Below are positions 8,151 through 18,112 of a stretch of DNA of 60,985 bases, piece after piece; within the stretch, counting starts at the first letter, position 1, and each line of letters opens with the position of its first letter. Below the pieces are notes generated by a model that was given only the letters and a program-made list of their open reading frames with translations, searched no databases and had not been told where the DNA came from. The DNA comes from an uncultured Succinivibrionaceae bacterium. GTDB taxonomy: Bacteria; Pseudomonadota; Gammaproteobacteria; Enterobacterales; Succinivibrionaceae. The stretch spans positions 1-60,985 of the forward strand of contig UQCV01000006.1 in assembly GCA_900539665.1 (NCBI GenBank), written 5' to 3'. The translations under genes and the position numbers were made by a program.

Positions 8151-9965
8151 ATGCAATATTGGTCCATCTTGCTGGTGGTATTGCTGTTTGGTGTAATAGC
8201 CCTTTTAGTTTATGGTTTGATGCGTCTAACCACCAAATATAAAATTGTTTTACGTCAGCTTTCTGATTTCCAGAAGCTTTGTGATTTAATTCAAACACCA
8301 ATCTGGTTTAAAGACCGGAATTTGCGTTTTACTTGGGTAAATAAGTTCTATGCCATCATGTTTGATCGGCAGCGTGAAGAGGTTATTGGCCTTTCTGACT
8401 TTGATATCGCTCCTAAAAAGTTAGTTGATAACTATGTACGTGACGACGAGTACGTGCTTGAGTCAAAAAAAGTTTACCGCTATAAAGAAAACGAAAAAGC
8501 TGGCTTGTGGTACGATACTACTAAGTTCCCGTTATTAGATGAAAACGGGGAACTCTATGGTCTAGGTGGGGTGGCGTTTAACATTACCGCCATCAAAAAG
8601 AGTGAAAAGCTCCTCCATAACTTAGTGCATAACGATTATTTGACCGGGGTGTCTAATCGTTTATTTTTATCAGTTGAAGTAACTAAACGCCTTTCTGTCG
8701 CCGATGAACATAATTATAAGTTGGCGATTATTTTGCTCGATATCGACAATTTCAAAGACTTAAATGATCTACATGGCCATGTGGTTGGCGACGAAATTTT
8801 AAAGAGCATGTCTGAACGCTTACGTGAATTCGCCGATGAAGAAGAAGTACTGCTTGGTCGTTTTGGGGGCGATGAATTTATTATCGTCGTACCGGAAGTA
8901 AAAGAAGAACAGGCTGTGATGGATTTGTGCGGGCGCATCAAAGAGATTTTGGCGGCTAATTACCAAGTTTATAATACTGATTTTTCTATTGAAACTAGTA
9001 TGGGGATAAGTTTTTATCCTGATAATAGCACAGATTATGAAGGGCTTATTCGCTACGCAGATATGGCGTTATTTTATGCCAAAGCGCATGGTCGTAACGC
9101 TATTGTTAAATACAGTAATGACATAGGGGATGCTAACCTACGCCGTATACGTATTGAAACAAGACTTAAGAGCGCACTTGTGCATAACGAGTTTTTTGTC
9201 TGCTATCAACCTAAGGTTTCAAGCGATGGTTGTACCATGGTAGGCATGGAAGCGTTAATCAGATGGATTAATCCGGACTTGGGTTTTGTGCCACCATCAG
9301 ACTTTATTCCGGTAGCTGAGCAGTCAGACGTGATTATTGAAATTGGGGATTGGGTTTTAAGAACTGCCCTTTTGCAAAACTTAGCTTGGTCTAAGGAAAA
9401 TAGCGGTGAAATGTACCCAATGGCGGTAAACCTAAGTGTTAAACAAATCGACAAACCTGATTTCTTAAAGAAAGTGTTATCTTTACTTGATGAAATTGAC
9501 TATCCTCCAGCTATGTTGGAACTTGAAATTACCGAACGTATGTTGATGTCAAGGTCAGACCAGGTCCGTCATGATTTTGAAAAGCTACGTTCCATGGGCG
9601 TTAAGATTAGCGTTGATGATTTTGGGACTGGTTATTCAAATCTTGGGTATTTAAGTAACTTCCCATTAGATAAAGTAAAGATTGATCGAAGCTTTGTAAC
9701 CGATATTGAAGATAAACCAGAAAAGCAACAGATTGTAAAAGCTATTATCCAATTGGCTAAATCTTTCAATTTGTCATTGATTGCCGAAGGGGTAGAAACC
9801 TCAGAAGAACTTGAATATCTTCGTTCTAAGGGCGTGAATGTAATACAAGGTTATTATTTTTCGAAGCCTTTGAAAGCCGGTGATTTAGGTGATTTTGTAC
9901 ACATGGTTAAACTTGGCAAGTATAACCAAGAAAACGTACACCATAATGAAACTGTTACTGCTTAA
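8151..9965 (+). CDS. Membrane PAS-GGDEF-EAL protein (c-di-GMP turnover)
   Basis: One N-terminal membrane segment (about 4-26), then a PAS sensor domain (about 38-150), a GGDEF domain (about 160-320) with intact GGDEF at 239-243, and an EAL domain (about 330-590). The EAL motifs are complete: GMEAL (365-369), EITER, DDFGTGYS, KIDRSF and AEGVET. Both synthesis and breakdown of cyclic di-GMP are thus possible. The inhibitory RxxD site that usually precedes GGDEF by five residues is absent (EEEV at 230-233), so product inhibition is not expected. The ligand of the PAS domain cannot be told. GGGGAAGGAA precedes the ATG. A single-gene unit between two terminators; c-di-GMP could bear on the pilus genes nearby, but that is inference. 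Confidence 0.92.
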   Translation: MQYWSILLVVLLFGVIALLVYGLMRLTTKYKIVLRQLSDFQKLCDLIQTPIWFKDRNLRFTWVNKFYAIMFDRQREEVIGLSDFDIAPKKLVDNYVRDDEYVLESKKVYRYKENEKAGLWYDTTKFPLLDENGELYGLGGVAFNITAIKKSEKLLHNLVHNDYLTGVSNRLFLSVEVTKRLSVADEHNYKLAIILLDIDNFKDLNDLHGHVVGDEILKSMSERLREFADEEEVLLGRFGGDEFIIVVPEVKEEQAVMDLCGRIKEILAANYQVYNTDFSIETSMGISFYPDNSTDYEGLIRYADMALFYAKAHGRNAIVKYSNDIGDANLRRIRIETRLKSALVHNEFFVCYQPKVSSDGCTMVGMEALIRWINPDLGFVPPSDFIPVAEQSDVIIEIGDWVLRTALLQNLAWSKENSGEMYPMAVNLSVKQIDKPDFLKKVLSLLDEIDYPPAMLELEITERMLMSRSDQVRHDFEKLRSMGVKISVDDFGTGYSNLGYLSNFPLDKVKIDRSFVTDIEDKPEKQQIVKAIIQLAKSFNLSLIAEGVETSEELEYLRSKGVNVIQGYYFSKPLKAGDLGDFVHMVKLGKYNQENVHHNETVTA

Positions 9966-10073
9966 ATTCTAAGAGGCATATGGGCTAAGACCTAAACCCG
10001 CAAGCTTTTTGATTTTAGGCTAAGTTTTGTTAATAAGAAACTTTTTAGGGCGCTTAAAAGCGATGTATGAAAT

Positions 10074-10105
10074 CGGGTGTTCCTGTTTGGAGGCCCGTTT
10101 TTTTT
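10074..10105 (+). terminator. Intrinsic terminator after the PAS-GGDEF-EAL gene
   Basis: CGGG/CCCG with inner TCC/GGA pairing, followed by eight T bases (10098-10105). It lies 108 bases after the stop codon. Confidence 0.7.
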
Positions 10106-10304
10106 GGGGTTTACGATGGTGTGTGGCTATTTGGTCCTTTATTTTTAACTAAAATTTAGGTAAAAATTTCGGGAGAGAATCTGATTAAATGTATGTGAGA
10201 TAACGGTTAAGGGAACCATAGGGCATAGGGTTTAAGCTTAAGATAGAGTAGAGCGATATGCTATTAGGTGAGCTACTTAGCTTAGACCTAGGTTTAGGTA
10301 AAAG

Positions 10305-10337
10305 AAAGGCTCATTTGGGTATTGCAAATGAGCCTTT
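10305..10337 (-). terminator. Intrinsic terminator of mrcA (minus strand)
   Basis: AAAGGCTCATTTG and its perfect complement CAAATGAGCCTTT form a 13-base stem; read on the minus strand it is followed by CTTTTAC. It lies 17 bases past the mrcA stop. The stretch between it and the preceding terminator (10106-10304) shows no gene. Confidence 0.87.
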
Positions 10338-10354
10338 GCCATGACCTCTAATCA

Positions 10355-12802
10355 TTAGAAGATATCTTCAATTGAAGAGCTACCTGAAGAAGGGGCGGGG
10401 GAAGTTGAAAAATCTTCTTCTTCCATGATAGTTGGTTGATAGATAAGTTCAGTGCCCTTGATGAAATATTCTGGGTAGCCAAGGTTGGTAGTTTGAATAA
10501 TGTTAGGTCCCAAGGCAACTGGTGAACTCTTTTGGTCCTTTAAGGCTTCTCTCATAAAGGAAATCCAAATAGGGAGAGCTGATTTACCGCCAGACTCCAT
10601 GCGTCCTAATGAACGTGAAAAGTCGTCAAAGCCAACCCAAACCGTGGTAGCCACGTTGGCATTAAAACCAGAGAACCATGCGTCTCGGCTTTCGTTGGTT
10701 GTCCCGGTTTTCCCGGCGATATCTGAACGCTTTAATTCAGTAGCTTTCCCACCGGTACCCCAATAGCGACCGTCAGTATCGGTGCCACCAAAGATGACGC
10801 TACTTAGGGCACTAGCAGTTAAGAAGGCGTTATCGTGCGTTAAAATTTGTGGAGCTGTGCCATTTTCTCGTTGGAGGTCAGCTTCTGCTTGGTCCACTGT
10901 AGGGACGATTTGGTTATCAATAACGTCAGGGCATGCTGCGCAAGCAGTATTTGGATAGGCCTCAAATATAAGCTCGTCTTCATTGTGGTTGCGCACAATG
11001 ACTTTGCTTATAAGGTAAGGTTCCACTTTATAACCGCCGTTAGCAAAAGCAGCGTAACCGGTGACTAATTCAATAGGTTTAACTTCAAACGCACCTAAGG
11101 CTAGAGTATCGTTCTTTTGGTAGCGACCAACATGAAACCCAAATTTTTCAAAGTGAGTGACGAAGTTATTGATCCCAAGGGCTCTAATTAGTCTAACGGA
11201 GACTACGTTTTTAGATTTGGCAAGGGCCTTACGAAGTGGCATCCAACCTTCATAGCGGTTAGGTGAGTTTTTAGGGGACCAATAGCGTTTGCTCCCCGCA
11301 TTCCAAATGGTAATGCGTTCATCGAGCATTTGACTACCAAGAGTGTAGCCATTGGCTAAAGCTGCAGAATAGAGGAATGGCTTGATGTTAGAACCTGCCT
11401 GACGCTTGGCTTGTTCAACGCGGTTAAAGTGGCTTTGTTTATAACTATAACCACCAACCATGGCCAAAATGGCGCCGGTTTTAGTGTCAATTGAAATGAG
11501 GGCACTTTGTACTTCAGGAACTTGTCTTAAAGCATATTGGTGTTCGCGGTTGGTGTTGGCCACATATATAAGATCGCCAACTTTTAAGACTTGAGCTACT
11601 TTTTTAGGGTAGGGGCCTTGATATGAATCATTATGATAGCTACGAGCCCATTTCATGTCAGCCCATTCGATAGTGCCTCGATCCTTGTTTTTGAGTAAAA
11701 CATGGGCCTTGTTATTCTTTTCATCAAGTGCCAAAACGATAGCTGGGGTTATGGTTTCAAAAGTAGTCTTTTTCTTTAATACTTTAAGTAAAGCTGCTTC
11801 GTCGTTGATGTTAAGATTGTTTTCACTTAGTACATTAAAAGGCTTTCTAAAACCATGGCGCTTATCATATTCGGTAATACCTGCAATTACCGCTTGGTTA
11901 GCTGAGCTTTGGAGCTCTGAATTGATGGTGGTGTAAGCTCTAAAACCGTCGGTGTAGACGGCAGGTCCGTAAGTTGCTTCCATTTTAATACGCACAGATT
12001 CGGCAATATAAGGTGCGTAAGCTTGAACTTCAGCGGTGTGATAATGGGCTTTTATTTCTTCTTTATCTGCTTGGTTAAACTCTTCTTGCGAGATAAAACC
12101 AAGTTCAAGCATGCGGTTTAGCACTAAGTGGCGACGATCTTGGGCTCTTTTGGGATTGGTAATTGGATTAAGAGTTGATGGAGCTTTAGGTAAGCCAGCT
12201 AAAATAGCAGCTTCGCCCAAAGTTAATTCATTTAATTCCTTACCAAAATAAACGTAGGCGGCTGCGGCGACCCCATACGCATGGTGGCCTAGCGCTATTT
12301 TATTTAGGTAAAGCTCGAAAATTTCATCTTTTGATAAAGTTTGTTCAATTTTCCAGGACAGAAAAATTTCTTTAATTTTTCTGGTGTAGGTCTTTTCATT
12401 GGAAAGAAAGAAATTACGTGCTACCTGCTGAGTGATGGTACTAGCCCCCTGGGCTTTGCGCCCAGTGGCAAAAGATACAGAGGCTGCGCGCATGATACCA
12501 ATGGGGTCAATACCAAAGTGTTGGTAAAAACGAGAATCCTCAATTGCTAAGAAGGCGTTCTTTAATTGTTGTGGGATTTCATCGATTTTTTTTGGTATAC
12601 GACGATGCTCGCCGAATTCGGCTAAAAGTTTATTATCGCTAGTATAAATACGAAGAGGAGTTTCGAAAGTAACATTTCTAAGTGATTCAACGTTAGGCAA
12701 AGTACTTTGAACGTGGTAATAATAAAGACACCCGGCGGTCGTACCAAGACTTCCTAAAAGAAGGCAAAACCACACTAATCTTCTGAGCCATAAAAAAATC
12801 AT
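10355..12802 (-). CDS. mrcA: Penicillin-binding protein 1A (bifunctional)
   Basis: Polymerises and cross-links peptidoglycan at the outer face of the inner membrane. An N-terminal membrane anchor (about 8-28) is followed by a GT51 transglycosylase domain (about 55-230) with catalytic Glu88 in EDSRFYQHFG and the motif QGASTITQQ. An OB-like insert covers about 310-425. The transpeptidase has SNIK (471-474, active Ser471), SKN (530-532) and KTGTT (698-702). The Ser/Pro-rich tail ends the protein at 815 residues, close to E. coli PBP1a. A CAAC pair (Cys621/Cys624) in the periplasmic domain might form a disulfide. It diverges from pilM, the conserved ponA/mrcA-pilM arrangement. Confidence 0.96.
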   Translation of the reverse strand: MIFLWLRRLVWFCLLLGSLGTTAGCLYYYHVQSTLPNVESLRNVTFETPLRIYTSDNKLLAEFGEHRRIPKKIDEIPQQLKNAFLAIEDSRFYQHFGIDPIGIMRAASVSFATGRKAQGASTITQQVARNFFLSNEKTYTRKIKEIFLSWKIEQTLSKDEIFELYLNKIALGHHAYGVAAAAYVYFGKELNELTLGEAAILAGLPKAPSTLNPITNPKRAQDRRHLVLNRMLELGFISQEEFNQADKEEIKAHYHTAEVQAYAPYIAESVRIKMEATYGPAVYTDGFRAYTTINSELQSSANQAVIAGITEYDKRHGFRKPFNVLSENNLNINDEAALLKVLKKKTTFETITPAIVLALDEKNNKAHVLLKNKDRGTIEWADMKWARSYHNDSYQGPYPKKVAQVLKVGDLIYVANTNREHQYALRQVPEVQSALISIDTKTGAILAMVGGYSYKQSHFNRVEQAKRQAGSNIKPFLYSAALANGYTLGSQMLDERITIWNAGSKRYWSPKNSPNRYEGWMPLRKALAKSKNVVSVRLIRALGINNFVTHFEKFGFHVGRYQKNDTLALGAFEVKPIELVTGYAAFANGGYKVEPYLISKVIVRNHNEDELIFEAYPNTACAACPDVIDNQIVPTVDQAEADLQRENGTAPQILTHDNAFLTASALSSVIFGGTDTDGRYWGTGGKATELKRSDIAGKTGTTNESRDAWFSGFNANVATTVWVGFDDFSRSLGRMESGGKSALPIWISFMREALKDQKSSPVALGPNIIQTTNLGYPEYFIKGTELIYQPTIMEEEDFSTSPAPSSGSSSIEDIF

Positions 12803-12967
12803 AATTAAACCAATTTGTGCTTAAAGGAACAGCATAATTATATAACAAATTGTTAACTAGCTCAAAATAGAGAATAGATTGTAAAATATTTTTTAGATTT
12901 AAAGGTCAAGAAAAAGTTATTATATAAAAACGAGTAAAATGTTAATCAGCACGGATGCAATTCAAAT

Positions 12968-13999
12968 ATGGCTGGAATGAAAACCAAAGGTATACTTTAT
13001 CCGCTCGTAGGGCTGGATTTAGGAAGCCAATCTATAAAGGCAGTTGCAATCTCGGGCAAGAAGGACAAGTACAACGTAGTTTCCTGCGCTGAAGTTCCTA
13101 CTCCTGCTGGCACTATCGAAGACGGTGTTATTAAGGATCAAGGAAAATTAGAGCTAGCGCTACGTGACCTTATTAAGGAATTGTCCAGCAAGCCTAAGTT
13201 TGTTGCAACATCAGTATCAGGAACCAGAGTCACTACTAAGATCATTGACACTGACGCCAAAATGTCTGACTCACAACTCAGCGAGTTTGTGGAAGAGCAG
13301 GCTGAGTCTATTCTCGCAGGCGACAAACACTTTGATTATGAAGTACTCAGACAGGAAGGCGAAAAGAACAAGGTTCTTATGAGCGTTGTAAGCTCAGATC
13401 TTGTTGAAGATCGCGTTTCCGTAATCTCCCAGTTATCTATGCAAGTTAAGGTTATGGACGTTTCCGTTCATGCTTTGACTAGAGCCGTACGTAGCGTTGT
13501 GAGTGATACAGTTCTGAAGTCAGGGAAGCGTGTAGCGATCCTTGATATCGGTGCAACCACCCTTTCCTTTGCAGTTCTTGATGAAGAACTTGAAGTGGTT
13601 TACCAGCGTGTAATGCCAGGTGGTGGTAACACCTTGACTGAAAATATTTCTGCAGCTACTGGTATGGATACAGAAACTGCCGAAGTTATGAAGGTTGAAG
13701 ATCGTATTCCAGAACAATCCCGCGGGGTTGAAGATCAATACATCAACAGTGTGATCAGAAACCTTGAACGCTTTGCTGGTACTTGTGGGTATCGTGACAT
13801 TGATACCATTGTAGTTACTGGCGGTGGGGCTAAGTTAAAGAGACTACAGAACCAACTTCGTAGTACCTCTCAGCAGAAGAGAGTTATTATTCCAGATATG
13901 AGCAAAATCATGAAGCCAGGATCACGTCCAGATGATGGTCTTAAGTACATGACAGCTCTTGGTCTTGCTTTAAGGAGTTTTGTTCCATGTCCAATATAA
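12968..13999 (+). CDS. pilM: Type IV pilus assembly protein PilM
   Basis: Actin-like cytoplasmic ATPase that binds the PilN N-terminus and links the inner-membrane alignment complex to the pilus motors. The phosphate-1 motif LVGLDLGSQSIKAV is at about 13-26, a second nucleotide motif AILDIGATTLSFAV at about 189-202, and VVTGGGAKL near 280. Length 343 is typical. First gene of pilMNOPQ; its end overlaps pilN by 13 bases. The start is either this ATG or one three codons later; the ribosome binding site is weak. The promoter must lie in the 165-base gap to mrcA. E. coli has the HofM homologue at the same place. Confidence 0.93.
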   Translation: MAGMKTKGILYPLVGLDLGSQSIKAVAISGKKDKYNVVSCAEVPTPAGTIEDGVIKDQGKLELALRDLIKELSSKPKFVATSVSGTRVTTKIIDTDAKMSDSQLSEFVEEQAESILAGDKHFDYEVLRQEGEKNKVLMSVVSSDLVEDRVSVISQLSMQVKVMDVSVHALTRAVRSVVSDTVLKSGKRVAILDIGATTLSFAVLDEELEVVYQRVMPGGGNTLTENISAATGMDTETAEVMKVEDRIPEQSRGVEDQYINSVIRNLERFAGTCGYRDIDTIVVTGGGAKLKRLQNQLRSTSQQKRVIIPDMSKIMKPGSRPDDGLKYMTALGLALRSFVPCPI

Positions 14000-14595
14000 A
14001 CCTTCTTGGTTGGCGTGAAGAGTTAATTGAACGTCAAAAGAAAGCATTTGCCAAAGCAGCGCTTGTTTCATTTGTTTGTGGTGCCATTGTAGTTGTTCTT
14101 ACATATATTGGTCTCTCTATTGCGCAAGAAAACCAACAAAGTCGCAACCAAGTTCTTCAAGAAGAAATTGCTAAGGTAGATAAAGAAATCGCTGAAATCA
14201 AAAAGCTTAAAGAATACCGTGAAAATTTGATTGCACGTATGAATGCTATTGATACCTTGCAGCAAAACCGTAATATCGCAGTGCACTTATTTAGCGATTT
14301 ACCTACATTGGTTGCTTCAGGTGTTTACCTTAACGGTCTTAAGTTTGATAACCGCGTTGTTGGGGTTAAGGGTTTGGCAGAATCTAACCCACGCGTATCT
14401 TCAATGTTACGTAATATTGAAAACAGCAAGTGGCTTGGTCATGGTGCTATTAGCCAGACTAAGGTAGAAGTTAGAGATGGTAAGAAAATTGTTCCAACTC
14501 TTCCTGATGGCTTGTATGACTTCGATATGTCATTTAAGGTACTCGATTCAACCGATTCTTTAAATAACAAGAACAACCAAAAGGGAGGCAGATAA
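13987..14595 (+). CDS. pilN: Type IV pilus assembly protein PilN
   Basis: Bitopic inner-membrane protein that pairs with PilO. The short cytoplasmic N-terminus INLLGWREELI is the PilM-binding motif (usually INLLPWR; here Gly replaces Pro). One membrane segment (about 25-43), a coiled coil (about 48-80) and a periplasmic ferredoxin-like domain follow. AAGGAG lies 11 bases before the ATG, inside pilM, so translation is coupled. 202 residues, normal length. Confidence 0.92.
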   Translation: MSNINLLGWREELIERQKKAFAKAALVSFVCGAIVVVLTYIGLSIAQENQQSRNQVLQEEIAKVDKEIAEIKKLKEYRENLIARMNAIDTLQQNRNIAVHLFSDLPTLVASGVYLNGLKFDNRVVGVKGLAESNPRVSSMLRNIENSKWLGHGAISQTKVEVRDGKKIVPTLPDGLYDFDMSFKVLDSTDSLNNKNNQKGGR

Positions 14596-14597
14596 CA

Positions 14598-15257
14598 ATG
14601 GCTCTTGAAATGTCATTTGGGGATTTCGACCTCCAGAAAGTTGAAACATGGCCATGGCCGGTTAAAGCTCTCGCATGTTTAATTGTTTTTGTACTTGTTA
14701 TTGCTGGCGGCTGGTATTTTGCGCACAATGATCAGATGGCTACCATCAGTGATTTGGAGAACAAGGAACAAGCTTTAAGAAATGAATTTACGACAAAGGC
14801 TCGAGAAGCAGCTAACCTTAATGATTACAAGGATCAGATCGCTGAACTCGAAAGTTTGCTTGAAGCACAGTTGAGACAGTTGCCTAACAGCAATGAAGTT
14901 GCAAACTTGTTGGACGATATTTCGTTCATTGCTCAGGATAACGGTCTTAATTTAGTCAGCATTCGTTGGGAAAGTGAAATTAAGAAAGATATCTATACTG
15001 AACTTCCTATGAGTATCGTGGTAACAGGTACTTATGAACAGCTTGGTAGTTTCGCTGCCGATACTGCTGCTCTTCCTCGAATTGTAACAATTGATAAATT
15101 CAATCTCGAACGTGTTAAGACTGCAAAGCAAGCAACTAATAGTGCAGACGAAGACCTTCTTGAAATGAAGTTACTTGCAAAGACCTTCCGTTACAACCAG
15201 GAAGAAGCAAAGAAGGCCGCTGACAGAAAGGCTCGTAGAGCCCAGAGGAGAAGATAA
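14598..15257 (+). CDS. pilO: Type IV pilus assembly protein PilO
   Basis: Inner-membrane partner of PilN in the alignment complex. Short N-terminus, membrane segment at about 22-40 (ACLIVFVLVIAGGWYFA), coiled coil at about 48-95 and a periplasmic domain. The C-terminal 25 residues are very basic (RKARRAQRRR), which is unusual for the periplasmic end. GGGAGG precedes the start, two bases after pilN stops. 219 residues. Confidence 0.91.
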   Translation: MALEMSFGDFDLQKVETWPWPVKALACLIVFVLVIAGGWYFAHNDQMATISDLENKEQALRNEFTTKAREAANLNDYKDQIAELESLLEAQLRQLPNSNEVANLLDDISFIAQDNGLNLVSIRWESEIKKDIYTELPMSIVVTGTYEQLGSFAADTAALPRIVTIDKFNLERVKTAKQATNSADEDLLEMKLLAKTFRYNQEEAKKAADRKARRAQRRR

Positions 15258-15259
15258 CA

Positions 15260-15790
15260 ATGAAAAAGAGTCTCGCTCTTATAGCTCTTCTTGCTGTGTC
15301 AGGAATGGCTCTTACAGCCTGTAATACAGACGATCTTCATGCTTGGTGTGAAACTCAGCGTAAGCAGGCGCCAAAAGGTGTTACACCGTTACCAACTGTA
15401 ACTCAGTTTGTGGCGATGAAATTTGAACCTAAAACTGATCGTATGCCGTTTGTTTTACCAAAACCAGAAATCTCCAAGGTTCAACCAGTGAAGCCACTTA
15501 ATTGTGAACAACCTGATCGTGAACGTCCAATGGAAGAACTTGAACAGTTCGCGCTTGATAACTTGTTCATGCGCGGTACTATCATGACCGAAGGCAAACT
15601 ACGCGCTCTAATCCAAACTGCCGATGGCGAGGTGGTGCGTGTTGTTCCGGGTATGCACATGGGCCTTAATTTTGGTAAGGTAATCAGAGTAGCTCCGGAT
15701 TCTGTCGAAGTGGAAGAGTTTATTTCCGACGGCAAGGGGTGTTGGGATAAGCGCTCCACAAGATTGGATATAGTAATTGCGGAAGATTAA
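15260..15790 (+). CDS. pilP: Type IV pilus lipoprotein PilP
   Basis: Lipoprotein linking PilN/PilO to the PilQ secretin. Lipobox LTAC with Cys21; an extended unstructured region (about 40-90), then a small beta domain with VVRVVPGMHMGLNFGKV typical of PilP. GAGGAGAAG precedes the ATG, two bases after pilO. 176 residues, normal. Asn follows the Cys; membrane sorting by this residue is not certain. Confidence 0.92.
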   Translation: MKKSLALIALLAVSGMALTACNTDDLHAWCETQRKQAPKGVTPLPTVTQFVAMKFEPKTDRMPFVLPKPEISKVQPVKPLNCEQPDRERPMEELEQFALDNLFMRGTIMTEGKLRALIQTADGEVVRVVPGMHMGLNFGKVIRVAPDSVEVEEFISDGKGCWDKRSTRLDIVIAED

Positions 15791-15811
15791 TAGCAGGCAG
15801 GAATAAATATT

Positions 15812-17905
15812 ATGAATTTTCAGATGAAGAAATTAGGGCTTTGTGTAATGCTCGCCGGCTTCGCCAGTGTCGTATTGCCTGCTGAGGCAGCCACTAAGCT
15901 TGAAAATGTTAAAGTAAACAATGCTTTGGCAAATCAAACAAGAATTGAACTTCAATTCGATGGTCCAGTTGGTTCTTACCAAGATAGATTACAGTACCAA
16001 CCAGAACAGCTCGTTTTGAATCTTTCTGACTCAGAATCAGCTCTTTTAAAGAACAAGCTCCCAGTTAATGTAAATGGCATTAACGATGTTGATGTTAAGG
16101 CTGATGGCAATGACCTCAACGTAGTTGTTGGTCTTAGCTCTCTCGTACCATATGAAGTTTCTCAGCAGGGTAACTCACTTTATGTAACTTTAGGCCAGGA
16201 TCCTCGTGTTGTTGCTTCAATGAGCGGTGAAAAGGCTCCAACTATTGTTTCAACCAAGTCTACCTCTGTAGCAAGTGGTATCAACCGTATCAACGGCATC
16301 AACTTTAAGCGTGGTTCAAAGGGCGAAGGCCTCATGGTTGTTTCTCTTGATAACAAGAATTCAGCTCTTGAACTTACTCCAAAAGGAACTCACCTTATTG
16401 CAAAATTCCACGGCTCAACTGTAGCTAACGAACTTTTAGCAGTAATGAATGTAGCTGATTACGCAACTCCAATTACCTCTGTTGATGTATCTGAAGTTGC
16501 TGATGGTACTGTTCTTGACTTCCAGGTGAACACTTCTGAATTCGATGCTAAGTATGACCAAACTGGTGATACCGTAGTAATCTCTGTTGGCAAGAAGAAG
16601 CCTGTTATCAAGGTAGCTAATGAAAAGAAGTATAGCGATAAGCTCTTATCTCTTTCATTCCAGGATATCCCTGTACGTAATGCATTAAAGATTTTAGCTG
16701 AAGAAATCAAGTTCAACTTGGTAATGAATGATTCTGTAGGTGGTAACATCACTGTAAACTTTGATAGTGTACCTTGGGATCAGGCTCTTGATACTATTCT
16801 TCGTGTAAAGGGTCTTGATAAGCGTATCGATGGCACCATCCTTCTTATTGGTACTCAAGACGAACTTGCTAAGTACGAACAAAAGCAACTTGAAGAACAA
16901 GAAAAGAAGTCTGCTAAGGAACCTTTAGTAACTGAATACATTCAGGTTAATTACGCTAAGGCTGCTGACTTTGTGAAGTTGTTAAGCACCAAGGATTCAG
17001 AACTTTCTATTTCTGCGGATAATGCTTCAAGCTACGGCAACAGCTCTAACGGTGCTGATTCTTCTGAAAGCTTATTGTCAGCTCGTGGTACCGTAACTGT
17101 TGATGAAAGAACTAATACTTTGATCATCAAGGATACCGAAGCGTCAATTGCTAATGTTAAGCGTCTTATTCAGACTCTTGATACTCCAGTACAGCAGGTA
17201 GTTATCGAAGCTCGTCTCGTATCTGTTGACGAATCAGTTGGTGAAGAACTTGGTGTTAAGTGGAACGTAAGCAACGCACACGGTAGTTCTTCTAACCCAA
17301 CCGATGGCAAGTGGTTTGCTGGTGGTACTTCAACATTTTCTACCCCAAGTCAGGGTGGGACAATCAGCCTTGGTCGTTTGACTAAGAACTTCGCTCTTGA
17401 CTTAACCTTGGCGGCTTACGAATCAGAAAACAGAACTGATGTAATCGCAAGCCCACGTGTTACTACTACTAACCAGAAGGAAGCGTTGATCGAACAAGGT
17501 TACGAAATTCCATCTTTGACTAGTGCTTCAAGTGGCGCTACCACCATTGAATGGAAGAAGGCGGTATTAAGTCTTAAGGTAACTCCACAGATCACTCCTG
17601 ATGACTCTGTATTCCTCGACCTTGAAATTACTCAGGACGAAATCGGTGAAACTGTAACTACTGTTGCAGGCCAGGCAGCGTCAATTCAGACTCGTTCTAT
17701 CGAAACCTCAGTTCTTGTTGGCAACGGCGAAACTTTGGTCTTAGGTGGTATCTTCCAGCAAACTATTACTCGTAATACTCAGAAGATTCCTCTTCTCGGT
17801 GATATCCCTGTAGTTGGTTGGTTGTTTAAGAGTGTAAACAACAAGAACCAAAAACGTGAAGTTCTTATCTTCATTACTCCGCACATTGTTGAAGGTGGCA
17901 AGTAA
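15812..17905 (+). CDS. pilQ: Type IV pilus secretin PilQ
   Basis: Outer-membrane ring through which the pilus passes. Signal peptide (cleavage likely after PAEA). Peptidoglycan-binding AMIN-type beta domains occupy about 27-265, an STN/N0 domain about 275-350 (LSFQDIPVRNALKILAEE), an N1 domain about 370-460 interrupted by a Ser-rich stretch, and the secretin barrel about 465-695, with VEARLVSVDE and the end LIFITPHIVEGGK. 697 residues. Last gene of the operon, closed by a terminator at 17937-17965. AGGAAT precedes the ATG. Confidence 0.96.
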   Translation: MNFQMKKLGLCVMLAGFASVVLPAEAATKLENVKVNNALANQTRIELQFDGPVGSYQDRLQYQPEQLVLNLSDSESALLKNKLPVNVNGINDVDVKADGNDLNVVVGLSSLVPYEVSQQGNSLYVTLGQDPRVVASMSGEKAPTIVSTKSTSVASGINRINGINFKRGSKGEGLMVVSLDNKNSALELTPKGTHLIAKFHGSTVANELLAVMNVADYATPITSVDVSEVADGTVLDFQVNTSEFDAKYDQTGDTVVISVGKKKPVIKVANEKKYSDKLLSLSFQDIPVRNALKILAEEIKFNLVMNDSVGGNITVNFDSVPWDQALDTILRVKGLDKRIDGTILLIGTQDELAKYEQKQLEEQEKKSAKEPLVTEYIQVNYAKAADFVKLLSTKDSELSISADNASSYGNSSNGADSSESLLSARGTVTVDERTNTLIIKDTEASIANVKRLIQTLDTPVQQVVIEARLVSVDESVGEELGVKWNVSNAHGSSSNPTDGKWFAGGTSTFSTPSQGGTISLGRLTKNFALDLTLAAYESENRTDVIASPRVTTTNQKEALIEQGYEIPSLTSASSGATTIEWKKAVLSLKVTPQITPDDSVFLDLEITQDEIGETVTTVAGQAASIQTRSIETSVLVGNGETLVLGGIFQQTITRNTQKIPLLGDIPVVGWLFKSVNNKNQKREVLIFITPHIVEGGK

Positions 17906-17936
17906 TAACTTAAGGTTACTTTAAAGAGATAAAATG

Positions 17937-17965
17937 AAAAAGGTCCGGTTATGCCGGACCTTTTG
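17937..17965 (+). terminator. Intrinsic terminator after pilQ
   Basis: AAAAGGTCCGG, five-base loop, CCGGACCTTTT, then GTTTAT. It ends the pilMNOPQ transcript and leaves aroK to its own promoter. Confidence 0.92.
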
Positions 17966-18112
17966 TTTATCTCATTCTAATTTTTAGTGAAAGCCGTAGC
18001 TTTTAAAACTGGTAATTTGGACCTTTGAAAAATTAGAGGTAAAAAGGAAAGCCAAATTATTATATAATCTACAAGGTTTTAGCTAAATCATTCATTATTT
18101 TATGGTCGAAAG

